A stretch of 64,000 nucleotides of DNA from Kitasatospora sp. NBC_00374 (GCF_041434935.1 NZ_CP107964.1:6679001-6743000), one strand, 5' to 3'. Shown: positions 34,215 through 43,247, counted from the first letter of the stretch. Numbers and translations are program-made. Notes: generated by a model not told the origin, from the sequence alone.

Positions 34215-36343
34215 CCGGGGAGCTGTCGGAGGCGGGCGCCGACAGCGGATCCGCCTTTCACGACGCCTGGGCCGGGCTGCTGCGCGGCGGACACGGCAGC
34301 GCCGTGCACCCCGGCACGCTCAGCCGGCTGGTCGGCCGCAGCGCGGACCTGCTGCACCGGGCCCGCCAGGACGACCCCTTCGACGCGCGGCTCGCCGAGC
34401 AGGCCGGAGCCATGCTGGTCGACGCCCATTTCACCGACCCGGTGGTGCTCGCCCACGCCGTGGAGCTGCTGCAGCAGCACCCGGTCCGGGGCGGCCGCGG
34501 TCCGGCGCTCTGCGGGGCCTTCGCGGCGGGCTGGGCGGCGGCGCTGCGCGAGCGCACGCTGCGTGAGCAGGAGGCCATCCGGCTGGCCGCCGACACCGCC
34601 CGGCAGGAGGTCGAGCGGGCGCTGCGCTCGTCCGAGGCGCGGTTCCGGGCGCTGTTCGAGAGCGCCGCGATCGGGATCGGCCTCGGCGACACCGACGGCA
34701 ACATCCTCGCGGTGAACCGCGCCCTGCAGGAGATCTTCGGCGCCAGCCCCGAGGACATGCGCGGGCGCCGGGTCAACGACCTGGTGCACCCGGAGGACAC
34801 CCCGGGCGTCTGGGAGACGTACGAGGAGCTGATCAGCGGCAAGCGGGACTACTTCCAGTTCGACAAGCCGTACTACCGCCACGACGGCGAGGTGGTCTGG
34901 ACGCACCTGACCGTCTCGCTGATCCGTGACGACGACGGCGTGCCGCAGTACCAGGTGGCGATGCTGGAGGACATCACCGACCGCTACCGGCTGCAGGAAC
35001 GGCTGCGCCACCAGGCCACCCACGACCCGCTGACCGGGCTGCCCAACCGGGCGGCCTTCTTCGAACGCCTTGAACGGTTGTTCGAGGAGCCGGAGCCGGG
35101 TGCCCGGTTCGGCCTGTGCTACGTCGACCTGGACGGGTTCAAGGTCGTCAACGACAGCCTCGGCCATGACATGGGTGACCAGCTGCTGGCCGCCGTGGCC
35201 GGGCGTCTGGACGCCGCGCTGACCCCGCTCGGCCACATGGTCGCGCGGCTCGGCGGGGACGAGTTCGTGGTGCTGCTGGAGAACTGCCGCGGCGAGCAGG
35301 AGGCGGTCGCCGCCGCCAAGACGGTGCTCGCGGCGCTGGCCAAGCCGGTGCTGATCGGCGATCACAAGCTGGCCGTCGGCGCCAGCGTCGGCGTGCTGGA
35401 GCGGCGGATCGCCACCACCACGCCGGGGGCCGCGGTGCGCGCCGCCGACCTCACGCTCTACCGGGCGAAGGAGGCCGGCCGCGGCCGGTGGACCCTGTTC
35501 GACCCGAAGGAGAACGCCCGGGCGGTCAGCCGCTACGCGGTGTCGGTGCGGATGCCCTCCGCGCTGGACCGGGGCGAGTTCTTCATCGACTACCAGCCGA
35601 TGGTCGACCTCGCCGGCGGCTCGCTGGTCGCGGTCGAGGCGCTGGTGCGGTGGCGCCACCCGCAGCTCGGCGTGCTCGGCCCGGAGGAGTTCGTCGGGGT
35701 GGCCGAGGAGACCGGGCTGATCATGCCGCTCGGCCGCTGGGTCCTGGAGCAGGCGTGCGGTCAGGCCGCGGACTGGGTCGCCCGGTTCGGCGACCGGGCG
35801 CCCAAACTGAGCGTCAACCTGGCGGTCCGTCAGGCCCGCAACGCCGGCCTGGTCGGGGACATCGACCGGATCCTGCGCAGCACCGGCCTGGACCCGGCGA
35901 TGCTCCAGCTGGAGATCACCGAGTCGACCGTGGTCGGCCCGGAGGACGAGGCGCTCAAGGCCCTGCACGCCCTGGTCGACATGGGCGTCTCGCTGGCGGT
36001 GGACGACTTCGGCACCGGCTGGTCCAACCTGGCCTACCTGCGCGACCTCCCGGTCTCCGGGCTGAAGATCGCCGGCTCCTTCGTCGGTGACCTGCACGAC
36101 CCCGCGAAGGACACCCACCTGGGCTGGCGGATCGTCAGCGGACTGGTCTCGCTCGCCCACACCCTCGGCCTGACCGTCACCGCCGAGGGCGTGGAGAGCC
36201 GGGCGGACGCCGAGCGGCTGCGGCTGATGGGCTGCGACTGGGCGCAGGGCTGGCACTTCGGCAGGCCGGTGCGGCCCGGCGAGATCGCCCGCCGGATCGC
36301 CGAGGCGGACCTCCCCGAGCCGGACCTCGCCCGCGAGAACTAG
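34211..36343 (+). CDS. PAS-GGDEF-EAL cyclic-di-GMP enzyme, RmdA-like
   Basis: A 710-residue cytosolic protein. An N-terminal helical region (1-135) precedes a PAS domain (about 140-260: SEARFRALFESAAIGIGLGD), a GGDEF domain (about 270-440; RLGGDEFVV near 346) and an EAL domain (about 455-700; VAVEALVRWRHP near 474, DDFGTGWSNLAYLRDLPV, TAEGVES). Both active sites look intact, so it could make and break c-di-GMP. No RxxD inhibitory site is seen in front of GGDEF. Domain order and size match S. coelicolor RmdA, which controls development. No membrane segments. The start overlaps the methyltransferase stop. It lies immediately before the glycan operon. Confidence 0.9.
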   Translation: MTGELSEAGADSGSAFHDAWAGLLRGGHGSAVHPGTLSRLVGRSADLLHRARQDDPFDARLAEQAGAMLVDAHFTDPVVLAHAVELLQQHPVRGGRGPALCGAFAAGWAAALRERTLREQEAIRLAADTARQEVERALRSSEARFRALFESAAIGIGLGDTDGNILAVNRALQEIFGASPEDMRGRRVNDLVHPEDTPGVWETYEELISGKRDYFQFDKPYYRHDGEVVWTHLTVSLIRDDDGVPQYQVAMLEDITDRYRLQERLRHQATHDPLTGLPNRAAFFERLERLFEEPEPGARFGLCYVDLDGFKVVNDSLGHDMGDQLLAAVAGRLDAALTPLGHMVARLGGDEFVVLLENCRGEQEAVAAAKTVLAALAKPVLIGDHKLAVGASVGVLERRIATTTPGAAVRAADLTLYRAKEAGRGRWTLFDPKENARAVSRYAVSVRMPSALDRGEFFIDYQPMVDLAGGSLVAVEALVRWRHPQLGVLGPEEFVGVAEETGLIMPLGRWVLEQACGQAADWVARFGDRAPKLSVNLAVRQARNAGLVGDIDRILRSTGLDPAMLQLEITESTVVGPEDEALKALHALVDMGVSLAVDDFGTGWSNLAYLRDLPVSGLKIAGSFVGDLHDPAKDTHLGWRIVSGLVSLAHTLGLTVTAEGVESRADAERLRLMGCDWAQGWHFGRPVRPGEIARRIAEADLPEPDLAREN

Positions 36344-36344
36344 C

Positions 36345-36372
36345 GGCCACCCGGGCCCCGGCCCGGGCGGCC
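36345..36372 (+). terminator. Terminator-like hairpin after the c-di-GMP gene
   Basis: CCCGGGCC (36350-36357) and GGCCCGGG (36360-36367) form a stable stem immediately after the stop codon. Confidence 0.5.
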
Positions 36373-36420
36373 CCGGCGCGGCGTCCGTAGCGCAAAGTAA
36401 GAAAAATCGGACAAATGCCC

Positions 36421-36449
36421 TTGACGTGCCGCGTCCGTGCTGATGTGAT
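36421..36449 (+). promoter_or_regulatory. Candidate promoter of the glycan operon
   Basis: TTGACG (36421-36426) and TGTGAT (36444-36449) with a 17-base spacer. The AT-rich run just upstream (36395-36418) could be an UP-like element. Transcription would start near 36456. Confidence 0.5.
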
Positions 36450-36461
36450 GGGGCTCTGGCA

Positions 36462-36519
36462 CCGCCTTACGGCGGACGTACATTTTGCCAGTTGCTGTTC
36501 GAGTCGGCGCTTCGGCGCC
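36462..36519 (+). promoter_or_regulatory. Leader hairpins of the glycan operon
   Basis: CCGCC-TTAC-GGCGG (36462-36475) and GGCGC-TTCG-GCGCC (36506-36519), the second with a UUCG tetraloop. They lie in the presumed 5' untranslated leader and could be part of a structured regulatory RNA; no known riboswitch consensus was recognised. Confidence 0.4.
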
Positions 36520-36687
36520 CGAGACCGACCGGCGCGTGAGTGAGGGGCTTCGGGGGATTTCGGTACAAGAAGCCCGCAGCGCCGTGGTCCGTGTCTCCCT
36601 TCCATCCGGGGCCCCCTGCCCGCCCCGTTACAGGTACCCGTGTGCCGGGCCTCTGAGTGCCCGGTGCCTTCTTAGGGACTGCCCGCG

Positions 36688-37518
36688 ATGAGCACCACGC
36701 TGCCTCCTGACAACGTCCTCCCGTACCCCGACCGTGACGGCCGCCCGATGCGCCGCGCCGGGGACCGGGCCACCGCCCGGCCACCGATGCGCCGGGCCAC
36801 CGACTTCTCCACCACGCACAGCGTCAGCCTGGTCGTCCCCGCGCACAACGAGGCCCGCAACATCCCCTGGGTGTTCGAGCAGATCCCGCGCTGCGTCGAC
36901 GAGGTCATCCTGGTCGACGGCGACTCCAACGACGCCACCGTCTCGATGGCCAAGCACTGCCTGCCCACCGTCCGCCACGTCGATCAGGACGGCCCCGGCA
37001 AGGGCAACGCGCTGCGCACCGGATTCGCGGCCGCCACGGGCGAGTTCATCGTCATGATGGACGCCGACGGCTCGATGTGGCCCGGCGAGATCCCGCACTA
37101 CCTGCACTTCCTCTCCAACGGCTACGACTTCGTCAAGGGCTCCCGCTGCATCGCCGGCGGCGGCTCGCTGGACTTCACCCGGGTCAGGTCGCTCGGCAAC
37201 CGGGCGCTGCTGGCCGTGGTCAACCGGCTCTACGGTGCCCACCTGACCGACCTCTGCTACGGGTTCTGCGCGTTCCGGCGCAGCTTCCTGGACGAACTGG
37301 ACCTGCGCTCCTCCGGCTTCGAGATCGAAGCCGAGATGGTCGCGCACGCCCTCCGCTCGGGCCTCCGCCTCGCCGAGGTACCGAGCCTCGAACTCCCCCG
37401 CCGCAACGGGCGCTCGCACCTGCACGCCGTCTCCGACGGCAAGCGGGTGCTGCGCACCCTGATCGCCGAACGTCCCGGCGCCAGGGCGGCGACGCCTGCT
37501 GCCGCAGGGGAGCGATGA
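36688..37518 (+). CDS. Family 2 glycosyltransferase (polyprenyl-phosphate sugar synthase type)
   Basis: A 276-residue GT-A fold enzyme. Motifs: VSLVVPAHNEARNIPWVFEQ, EVILVDGDSNDATVSMAK, DGPGKGNALRTGFAAATGEF, VMMDADGSMWPGEI with the DxD metal site, and FVKGSRCIAGGGSLD. The pattern resembles dolichol/undecaprenyl-phosphate mannose or glucose synthases (DPM1-like), though without C-terminal membrane helices. It would charge a lipid carrier with sugar, or add the first sugars of a surface glycan, at the inner face of the membrane. First gene of the operon. Its stop overlaps the next start by four bases. Confidence 0.85.
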   Translation: MSTTLPPDNVLPYPDRDGRPMRRAGDRATARPPMRRATDFSTTHSVSLVVPAHNEARNIPWVFEQIPRCVDEVILVDGDSNDATVSMAKHCLPTVRHVDQDGPGKGNALRTGFAAATGEFIVMMDADGSMWPGEIPHYLHFLSNGYDFVKGSRCIAGGGSLDFTRVRSLGNRALLAVVNRLYGAHLTDLCYGFCAFRRSFLDELDLRSSGFEIEAEMVAHALRSGLRLAEVPSLELPRRNGRSHLHAVSDGKRVLRTLIAERPGARAATPAAAGER

Positions 37519-38828
37519 TGAATGGCTCCGACCGGCGCACCGCAGCTGCCTGCCCCTGCCCAGCCGCCCGCGACTCGCTCTACACCCCCGTCCGAGTAGT
37601 CGAACTGGACCTGGACGAGCCGGGCGAGCTGCACTCGCCCGGCGGTCTCGGACCGGCAGACCCGGACGGCCGCGTGTTGGCGTTGGTGCGACTGCACGGA
37701 CACCCGCTCGGCCTGGTCACCGCCACCGGAACAGCGGGCAGGTCCGCCGCGCTGTGCCGGGCGCTGGTCGATGCCGCTCATCGCGAACTCCAGGTGCCCT
37801 CCCTCTCCACCGCGACCGCTGGCACCCTCCCCGACCGCACCGGCCGGGCCCGGGCCGCCGCCGCGCCGCTGATCAGCGTGATCGTCTGCACCCGTAACCG
37901 GCCGCAGCTGCTGCCCCGTTCCCTGGACTCGCTGCTGCGCACGGACCACCCCCGCGTCGAGGTGATCGTGGTCGACAACGCGCCGGCCGACGACGCCACC
38001 GAGCAACTGGTCCGCTCCTGCTACGGGAGCCGGGTCCGCTACCTGCGCGAGCCGGTACCCGGCCTCGCCAGGGCCCGCAACCGCGGCCTGGCCGCGGCCC
38101 GCGGAGAGCTCTGCGCCTTCGCCGACGACGATCTCGTGGTCGACTCCGGCTGGGTGTCCGCGATGGTGGAGGCGTTCCGGTCGGACGACCGGATCGGCTG
38201 CGTCACCGGCCTGGTGATGCCCGCCGAGCTCGACACCGAGGCACAGATCGCGCTGGAGGAGTACGGCGGCTACGCCAGGGGCTTCACCGCCCGCAGCTGG
38301 TCGCTGCGCGACCACTCCGAGGACCCGCTCCTACGGTTCTCGGTGGGCCGGTTCGGCTCGGGCGCCAACATGGCCTTCCGCACCGGCCTGCTGCGCCGGC
38401 TCGGCGGTTTCGACACCGCGACCGGGGCCGGCACGGCCGCCCGGGGCGGCGAGGAGCTGCTGGTCTTCTTCCGGGTCTTCAACGGCGGGCACACCGTCGC
38501 CTACCAGCCGGACGCCATCGTCTGGCACCCCCACCCGCGCAGCATGGAGGCCCTGACCAGGCAGGTCTTCAACTACGGCGTCGGCTTCGGCGCCTACCTG
38601 GCCGCCGCGGTCTCCCACCAGCCCCGGGTCCTCGCCGGCCTGGTCCGCCTCCTTCCGCGGGGCGTCTGGCGGTGGCTGGCCGCCCGCCGGCAGCGGGCCC
38701 AGGACGCGCCCGTCGCCCGCGACGCGCTGGCCGGCCTCGGCCGGCTGGAGTTCGGCGGCCTGATGTACGGCCCCTTCAGCTACCTGTTGAGCGTCTGGCA
38801 CCAACGCGGTGTCCGGACCGGAGAGTAG
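37515..38828 (+). CDS. Family 2 glycosyltransferase, tandem copy A
   Basis: A 437-residue protein. Residues about 25-105 form a small N-terminal domain (VRVVELDLDEPGELHSPGG, GRVLALVRLHGHPLGLVTATG) that precedes a GT-A domain from about 118: ISVIVCTRNRPQLLPRSLDS, EVIVVDNAPADDATEQLV, GLARARNRGLAAARGELCAF, ADDDLVV as the DxD-type site, and a C-terminal acceptor region. It is strongly similar to the next gene, so a tandem duplication. ATG overlaps the previous stop (ATGATG/TGA). Sugar donor unknown. Confidence 0.85.
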   Translation: MMNGSDRRTAAACPCPAARDSLYTPVRVVELDLDEPGELHSPGGLGPADPDGRVLALVRLHGHPLGLVTATGTAGRSAALCRALVDAAHRELQVPSLSTATAGTLPDRTGRARAAAAPLISVIVCTRNRPQLLPRSLDSLLRTDHPRVEVIVVDNAPADDATEQLVRSCYGSRVRYLREPVPGLARARNRGLAAARGELCAFADDDLVVDSGWVSAMVEAFRSDDRIGCVTGLVMPAELDTEAQIALEEYGGYARGFTARSWSLRDHSEDPLLRFSVGRFGSGANMAFRTGLLRRLGGFDTATGAGTAARGGEELLVFFRVFNGGHTVAYQPDAIVWHPHPRSMEALTRQVFNYGVGFGAYLAAAVSHQPRVLAGLVRLLPRGVWRWLAARRQRAQDAPVARDALAGLGRLEFGGLMYGPFSYLLSVWHQRGVRTGE

Positions 38829-38834
38829 TCCCTG

Positions 38835-40082
38835 ATGACCTCCCCTCCCCCCGTCGTTCCGGTCGCCGCACCCACCCAGGTCGTCGAACTCGACCTCGCG
38901 CGGCCGGACGAGATCCGCACCCCGGGCGGGCTGCGCACCGCGCCGACCGGCCGGGTGCTGGCCCTGGTCCGCCGGCACGGGCACCCGCTCGGGCTGGTCA
39001 CCGCGACCGGCGCGGTCGGCGACCCGGCCGGGCTGCCCCGGGCGGTCGCCGAGGCCGCCCGGCGCGACCTGGGCGCCGCCCCACGCGCCGACGCCGCCCC
39101 CGTGCCCAGGGCCGCGCGGGCCTCGGTGAGCGTCATCGTCTGCACCCGCAACCGCGAGGACCTGCTGGCGCCCTGCCTCGACGCACTCCTGCGCACGACC
39201 CACCCGCAGACCGAGCTGATCGTCGTGGACAACGCGCCGGCCGACGACGCCACCGAGCGCCTCGTCCGCTCCCGCTACGGGGGCCGGGTCCGCTACCTGC
39301 GCGAGCCGGTGGCCGGTCTGGCCCGGGCCCGCAACACCGGTCTGGCCGCCGCCCACGGCGAGCTCTGCGCCTTCACCGACGACGACGTCCTGGCCGACCC
39401 CGGCTGGGTGCCGGCGATGGTGGCGGCCTTCCGCTCGGACGACCGGATCGGCTGCGTCACCGGCCTGGTCCTGCCCGCCGAGCTCGACACCGAGGCGCAG
39501 GCCGCGTTCGAGCGGTACGGCGGCTACACCAGGGGCTTCACCGCCCGCAGCTGGTCGCTGCGCGACCACCCCCACGACCCGCTCCTGCCGTTCCGGGTCG
39601 GCGGCTTCGGCACCGGCGCGAACATGGCGTTCCGCACCGGTCTGCTGCGCCGGCTCGGCGGCTTCGACACCGCCACCGGCGCCGGCACCCGGACCCGCGG
39701 CGGGGAGGACCTGCTGGCCTTCTTCGCCGTCCTGGAGGGCGGGCACACCGTCGCCTACCAGCCGGACGCCATCGTCTGGCACCGCCACCGCCGCACCATG
39801 GACGGCCTGGCCGCCCAGATCTACGGCTTCGGCGTCGGCTTCGGCGCCTACGTGACCGCCGCCCTCGCCCGCCGCCCCGCCCTGCTGGCCACCCTGGTCC
39901 GCCACGCGCCCCGGTGCGCCGGGGAGGTGGTCCGCCGGCGCCGTACCCGGGCCGCCCGCAACGGCGGCCGGACATCCGCGCCGCTCGGGCGGCTCGAGCT
40001 CCGCGGGATGGTCTGCGGACCGCACACCTACCTGCTCAGCCGCTGGCAGCAGCGCGGCACCCGGATCGGCGAGCAGTCGTGA
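38835..40082 (+). CDS. Family 2 glycosyltransferase, tandem copy B
   Basis: A 415-residue paralogue of the preceding enzyme with the same N-terminal domain (TQVVELDLARPDEIRTPGG, GRVLALVRRHGHPLGLVTATG) and GT-A domain (VSVIVCTRNREDLLAPCLDA, LIVVDNAPADDATERLV, TDDDVLADPGWV). Long identical stretches, for example DDRIGCVTGLV and ARGGE/TRGGE regions, show recent duplication. Six bases separate the genes. Its stop overlaps the flippase start (GTGA). Copies A and B may add two related sugars in turn. Confidence 0.85.
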   Translation: MTSPPPVVPVAAPTQVVELDLARPDEIRTPGGLRTAPTGRVLALVRRHGHPLGLVTATGAVGDPAGLPRAVAEAARRDLGAAPRADAAPVPRAARASVSVIVCTRNREDLLAPCLDALLRTTHPQTELIVVDNAPADDATERLVRSRYGGRVRYLREPVAGLARARNTGLAAAHGELCAFTDDDVLADPGWVPAMVAAFRSDDRIGCVTGLVLPAELDTEAQAAFERYGGYTRGFTARSWSLRDHPHDPLLPFRVGGFGTGANMAFRTGLLRRLGGFDTATGAGTRTRGGEDLLAFFAVLEGGHTVAYQPDAIVWHRHRRTMDGLAAQIYGFGVGFGAYVTAALARRPALLATLVRHAPRCAGEVVRRRRTRAARNGGRTSAPLGRLELRGMVCGPHTYLLSRWQQRGTRIGEQS

Positions 40083-41464
40083 CCGCCGGTCTCAGCGCCC
40101 GCACGGGTTCGACCCGCCAGACCGCGCGGCCGTGCTCCTGCCCCGAGCCGCTGCCCTGCCAGTGCTCGTACCTCACCCTGCTCCGGGCCCGGGTGCGGGC
40201 GGCCAGGGTGGTCCCGGTGCGCGAGCCGCTGCTGCGCAACGGGCACATCCTGGTGGCCAGCACGGTGCTGGCCGCGGCGCTGGGATCGCTCTTCTGGATC
40301 TGTGCCACCCGGTGGTACAGCCCGGACGTGGTCGGCCGCAGCTACGCTGCGCTCTCCGCGGCCACCCTGCTCTCCGCGCTCGGGAGCTTCAACCTGGGCA
40401 ACGTCCTGGTGCGGTTCGTACCGGCGGCCGGGCGGCACACCCGGCGGCTGGTCCTGCGGTGCTACGCCGTCAGCGCCGGGGCGAGCGCCCTGGCCGCCGG
40501 CGTGTTCCTGCTGCTGATCCCGGTGATCGCGCCCGGGCTGGGCTACCTGCGGGAGCCGATCCTGGCCGGGGCGTTCGTCGCCGCCACGGCCGGCTACTCC
40601 GTCTTCGTCCTGCAGGACGGCGCGCTCACCGGGCTGCGCCGCACCGGCTGGGTGCTCGGCGAGAACGCGCTGTTCGCGGTGGCGAAGACCGGGATGCTGG
40701 CGGTGTGCGCGCTCATGGCGATCGGCACCGGCATCCTGGTCTCCTGGTCCGCCGGCCTGGTCGTCGCCATCGTGGTGACCAACGTGGTGCTGTTCCGCCG
40801 GGCCGTGCCCGCCCAGCACCGCGCGGACCGCACCGGTGCGCCCGCGCCGAAGCGGGTGATGCGCTACGCGATGGCCGACTACCTGGGCAACCTCTCCAGC
40901 ATCGCCGCCTACAGCATCGTCCCGCTGATGGTGCTCAACCAGCTCGGCGCCGAGCAGAACGCCTTCTACTCGCTGTCCTGGATCATCGCCGACACGCTCT
41001 ACGTCGCGGCGTTCAGCATGGGCAGCTCCCTGGTCGTCGAGGCCGCCCGGGCGCCCGAGCGGCTGGCCGAGCACGCCCGGCGGATGCTGCGCCACACCGG
41101 TCTGCTGCTGCTCGGCGGGACCGCGGTGGTCATCGTGGCGGCGCCGTGGATCCTCAAGCTGTTCGGTCCCGGCTACTCGGAGAACGGCACCACCGTGCTG
41201 CGGCTGATGGTGCTCTCCGCCCTGCCCAACGTCGTGCTGAGTGTGGCGATCGACGTGTGCCGGGTACGCCGGGCACTGCCCTGGCTGATCGCCCTGCAGT
41301 TCACCTTCGCCGTCCTGGTGATCACGATGGTCGGCATCCTGCTCCCCGCGTTCGGACTGACCGGTGTCGGCCTCGCCTGGCTGATCGCCGGCTCTGCGAT
41401 CGCACTGCCGCTGCTGGTCGCACTTCCGCGCTGGCTGCCCTCACCCGACCGGAGGCCGAGATGA
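40079..41464 (+). CDS. Wzx-type lipid-linked oligosaccharide flippase
   Basis: A 461-residue membrane protein with about twelve hydrophobic segments starting near residue 60 (HILVASTVLAAALGSLFWI). The pattern fits the MOP superfamily flippases (polysaccharide synthase/MurJ-like) that move undecaprenyl-linked saccharides to the outer face. Visible blocks: SYAALSAATLLSALGSFNLGN, YAMADYLGNLSSIAAYSIVP, GPGYSENGTTVLRLMVLSAL. Oddity: a Cys-rich cytosolic N-terminus (CSCPEPLPCQC, four Cys) that is not usual for the family. GTG overlaps the previous stop, and the stop overlaps the next ATG. Confidence 0.85.
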   Translation: MTAGLSARTGSTRQTARPCSCPEPLPCQCSYLTLLRARVRAARVVPVREPLLRNGHILVASTVLAAALGSLFWICATRWYSPDVVGRSYAALSAATLLSALGSFNLGNVLVRFVPAAGRHTRRLVLRCYAVSAGASALAAGVFLLLIPVIAPGLGYLREPILAGAFVAATAGYSVFVLQDGALTGLRRTGWVLGENALFAVAKTGMLAVCALMAIGTGILVSWSAGLVVAIVVTNVVLFRRAVPAQHRADRTGAPAPKRVMRYAMADYLGNLSSIAAYSIVPLMVLNQLGAEQNAFYSLSWIIADTLYVAAFSMGSSLVVEAARAPERLAEHARRMLRHTGLLLLGGTAVVIVAAPWILKLFGPGYSENGTTVLRLMVLSALPNVVLSVAIDVCRVRRALPWLIALQFTFAVLVITMVGILLPAFGLTGVGLAWLIAGSAIALPLLVALPRWLPSPDRRPR

Positions 41465-42429
41465 CCACCCGACGGAACGACGGCCCGACCCTCTCGGTCG
41501 TCATCTGCGCGTACACCCTGGACCGATGGGCCGACATCTGCGCGGCGGTCTCCTCGGTGCGCGACCAGCACCTGCGGCCCACCGAGCTGCTGCTGGTGAT
41601 CGACCACTGCCCCGAGCTCGAACGGCGCGCGGCCGCGCAGCTGCGCGACGCGCGGGTGGTCACCAACTCCCGGACGCGCGGCCTGTCCGGCGCCCGCAAC
41701 ACCGGGGTCGCCGCCGCCACCGGCGAGGTGGTCGCCTTCCTCGACGACGACGCGGTGGCCGACCCGCAGTGGACCGTGCGGCTGCTGGCCGGCTACCGGG
41801 ATCCCGCCGTGCTGGGGGTGGGCGGCCTGGTCCGCGCCTGGTGGGAGACCGGCCGCCCGCAGTGGTTCCCGCCCGAGTTCGACTGGGTGGTCGGCTGCTC
41901 GTACCACGGCTCGCCGCGGACGCCCGCCGCGGTCCGCAACTTCACCGGCGCCAACATGTCCTTCCGGCGCGCGGACATGGTCGCCGCCGGCGGCTTCCGC
42001 CAGGACCTCGGCCGGGTCGGCACCAAGCCCCTCGGCTGCGAGGAGACCGAGCTCTGCCTGCGGCTGGCCGCCCTCAACCCGCGCGCCGAACTGCGCTTCG
42101 AGCCGGCCGCCGTCGTCCGGCACCACGTCCCGCCGACCCGCACCACCTGGTCCTACTTCCGCGCCCGCTGCTACGCCGAGGGCTGTTCCAAGGCCGTGGT
42201 CGCGCGGCACGCGGGCAGTCGGCCGGCGCTGGCCGACGAGCGCCGCTACCTGCGGCGCACCGTACCCGCCGCCGTCGTCCGGAGCGTCCTGCACGCCGAG
42301 TTCCGCACCGCGGCCACCCTGTGCGCGGGTGTCGGTATCACGATGTTCGGCTACACCTCGGGCCGGGCGCGCAGCTTCCTTGCCGGATCCACCGCATCCG
42401 CAAGGCGATCGGTGAGGAGCCCGGCATGA
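41461..42429 (+). CDS. Family 2 glycosyltransferase
   Basis: A 322-residue GT-A enzyme distinct from the tandem pair. Motifs: LSVVICAYTLDRWADICAAV, ELLLVIDHCPEL, GLSGARNTGVAAATGEVVAF, LDDDAVADPQW as the metal-binding site, FTGANMSFRRADMVAAGGF and CEETELCLRLA. The last block with acidic pairs is typical of inverting GT2 enzymes that extend polysaccharides. ATGA overlaps at both ends of the gene. Sugar unknown. Confidence 0.85.
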   Translation: MTTRRNDGPTLSVVICAYTLDRWADICAAVSSVRDQHLRPTELLLVIDHCPELERRAAAQLRDARVVTNSRTRGLSGARNTGVAAATGEVVAFLDDDAVADPQWTVRLLAGYRDPAVLGVGGLVRAWWETGRPQWFPPEFDWVVGCSYHGSPRTPAAVRNFTGANMSFRRADMVAAGGFRQDLGRVGTKPLGCEETELCLRLAALNPRAELRFEPAAVVRHHVPPTRTTWSYFRARCYAEGCSKAVVARHAGSRPALADERRYLRRTVPAAVVRSVLHAEFRTAATLCAGVGITMFGYTSGRARSFLAGSTASARRSVRSPA

Positions 42430-43247
42430 TCCCGGTACCCGTCTTCCTCTACCACTCGGTCTCGGACGACCCGCCGTCGTGGATCGCCCCCTACACGGTC
42501 ACCCCGAGGGTGTTCCGCGAGCAGCTCGAACGGATCATGGACAGCGGGCTGTCGGTGGTGCCGCTGCGCCGGCTGGTCGCGGCCATCCACGGCGGACCGC
42601 CGCTCCCGGCCAGGGTCGCGGTGCTCACCTTCGACGACGGCTTCGCGGACTTCTACTGGACGGTCGCCCCGATCCTCTCGGACCTCGGACTCTCCGCCAC
42701 GCTCTACGTCACGGTGGGGGCCCTCCACCCGCCGGGCGGCACGAGCACCGGGAGCGTGCTGCCGCCCGCACAGATGCTGAACTGGCGCCAGGTCAACACG
42801 CTCGACGCGCTCGGTGTCGAGATCGGCGGCCACTCGCAGACCCACGCCCAGCTCGACACCGTCTCCGCCCAGAAGTGCGCGGACGAGGTCGTCGGCTCCA
42901 AGCGTCTGCTGGAGGACGTGCTCGGCCACGAGGTCACGGCCTTCGCCTACCCGCACGGCTACTCCAGCCCGGCCGTCCGCCGGCGGGTCCGGCAGGCCGG
43001 CTGGACCTCGGCGACCGCGGTGGAGAACAAGTTCAGCTCGGCGGCCGACGACCCGATGCGGATCTGCCGGCTGATGGTCCGCAACGACACCCCGCAACAC
43101 GTCTTCCAGGACTGGACCATGGGCCGGGGGCCCGTGACCGGACCGGTCCCGGAGAGCATCTACACCCGCGGCTGGCGCGCCTACCGGCGGCTGCGGGCCG
43201 CCGTCGGCAGCCCCGTGGGCGGCCCGCCCCAGGAGGCCAGATCATGA
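42426..43247 (+). CDS. Polysaccharide deacetylase (CE4, NodB-like)
   Basis: A 273-residue protein with the NodB fold. Motif 1 is VLTFDDGFADFY (catalytic Asp and metal Asp), motif 2 is GGHSQTHAQLD with the two metal-binding His, and motif 3 is FAYPHGYSS. CE4 enzymes remove N-acetyl groups from GlcNAc-containing polymers or O-acetyl groups. No signal peptide or membrane segment is seen, so it may act on a cytosolic lipid-linked precursor, unlike PgaB- or IcaB-type exported enzymes. ATGA overlap with both neighbours. Confidence 0.88.
   Translation: MIPVPVFLYHSVSDDPPSWIAPYTVTPRVFREQLERIMDSGLSVVPLRRLVAAIHGGPPLPARVAVLTFDDGFADFYWTVAPILSDLGLSATLYVTVGALHPPGGTSTGSVLPPAQMLNWRQVNTLDALGVEIGGHSQTHAQLDTVSAQKCADEVVGSKRLLEDVLGHEVTAFAYPHGYSSPAVRRRVRQAGWTSATAVENKFSSAADDPMRICRLMVRNDTPQHVFQDWTMGRGPVTGPVPESIYTRGWRAYRRLRAAVGSPVGGPPQEARS

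Larger units (their letters stand above)
36344..36687 (+). other. Intergenic region and 5' leader of the glycan operon
   Basis: A 344-base stretch holding the terminator above, a candidate promoter, and then about 230 bases of likely untranslated leader with at least two tight hairpins. The base composition is less GC-rich around 36395-36420. No small gene is supported. Confidence 0.55.
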
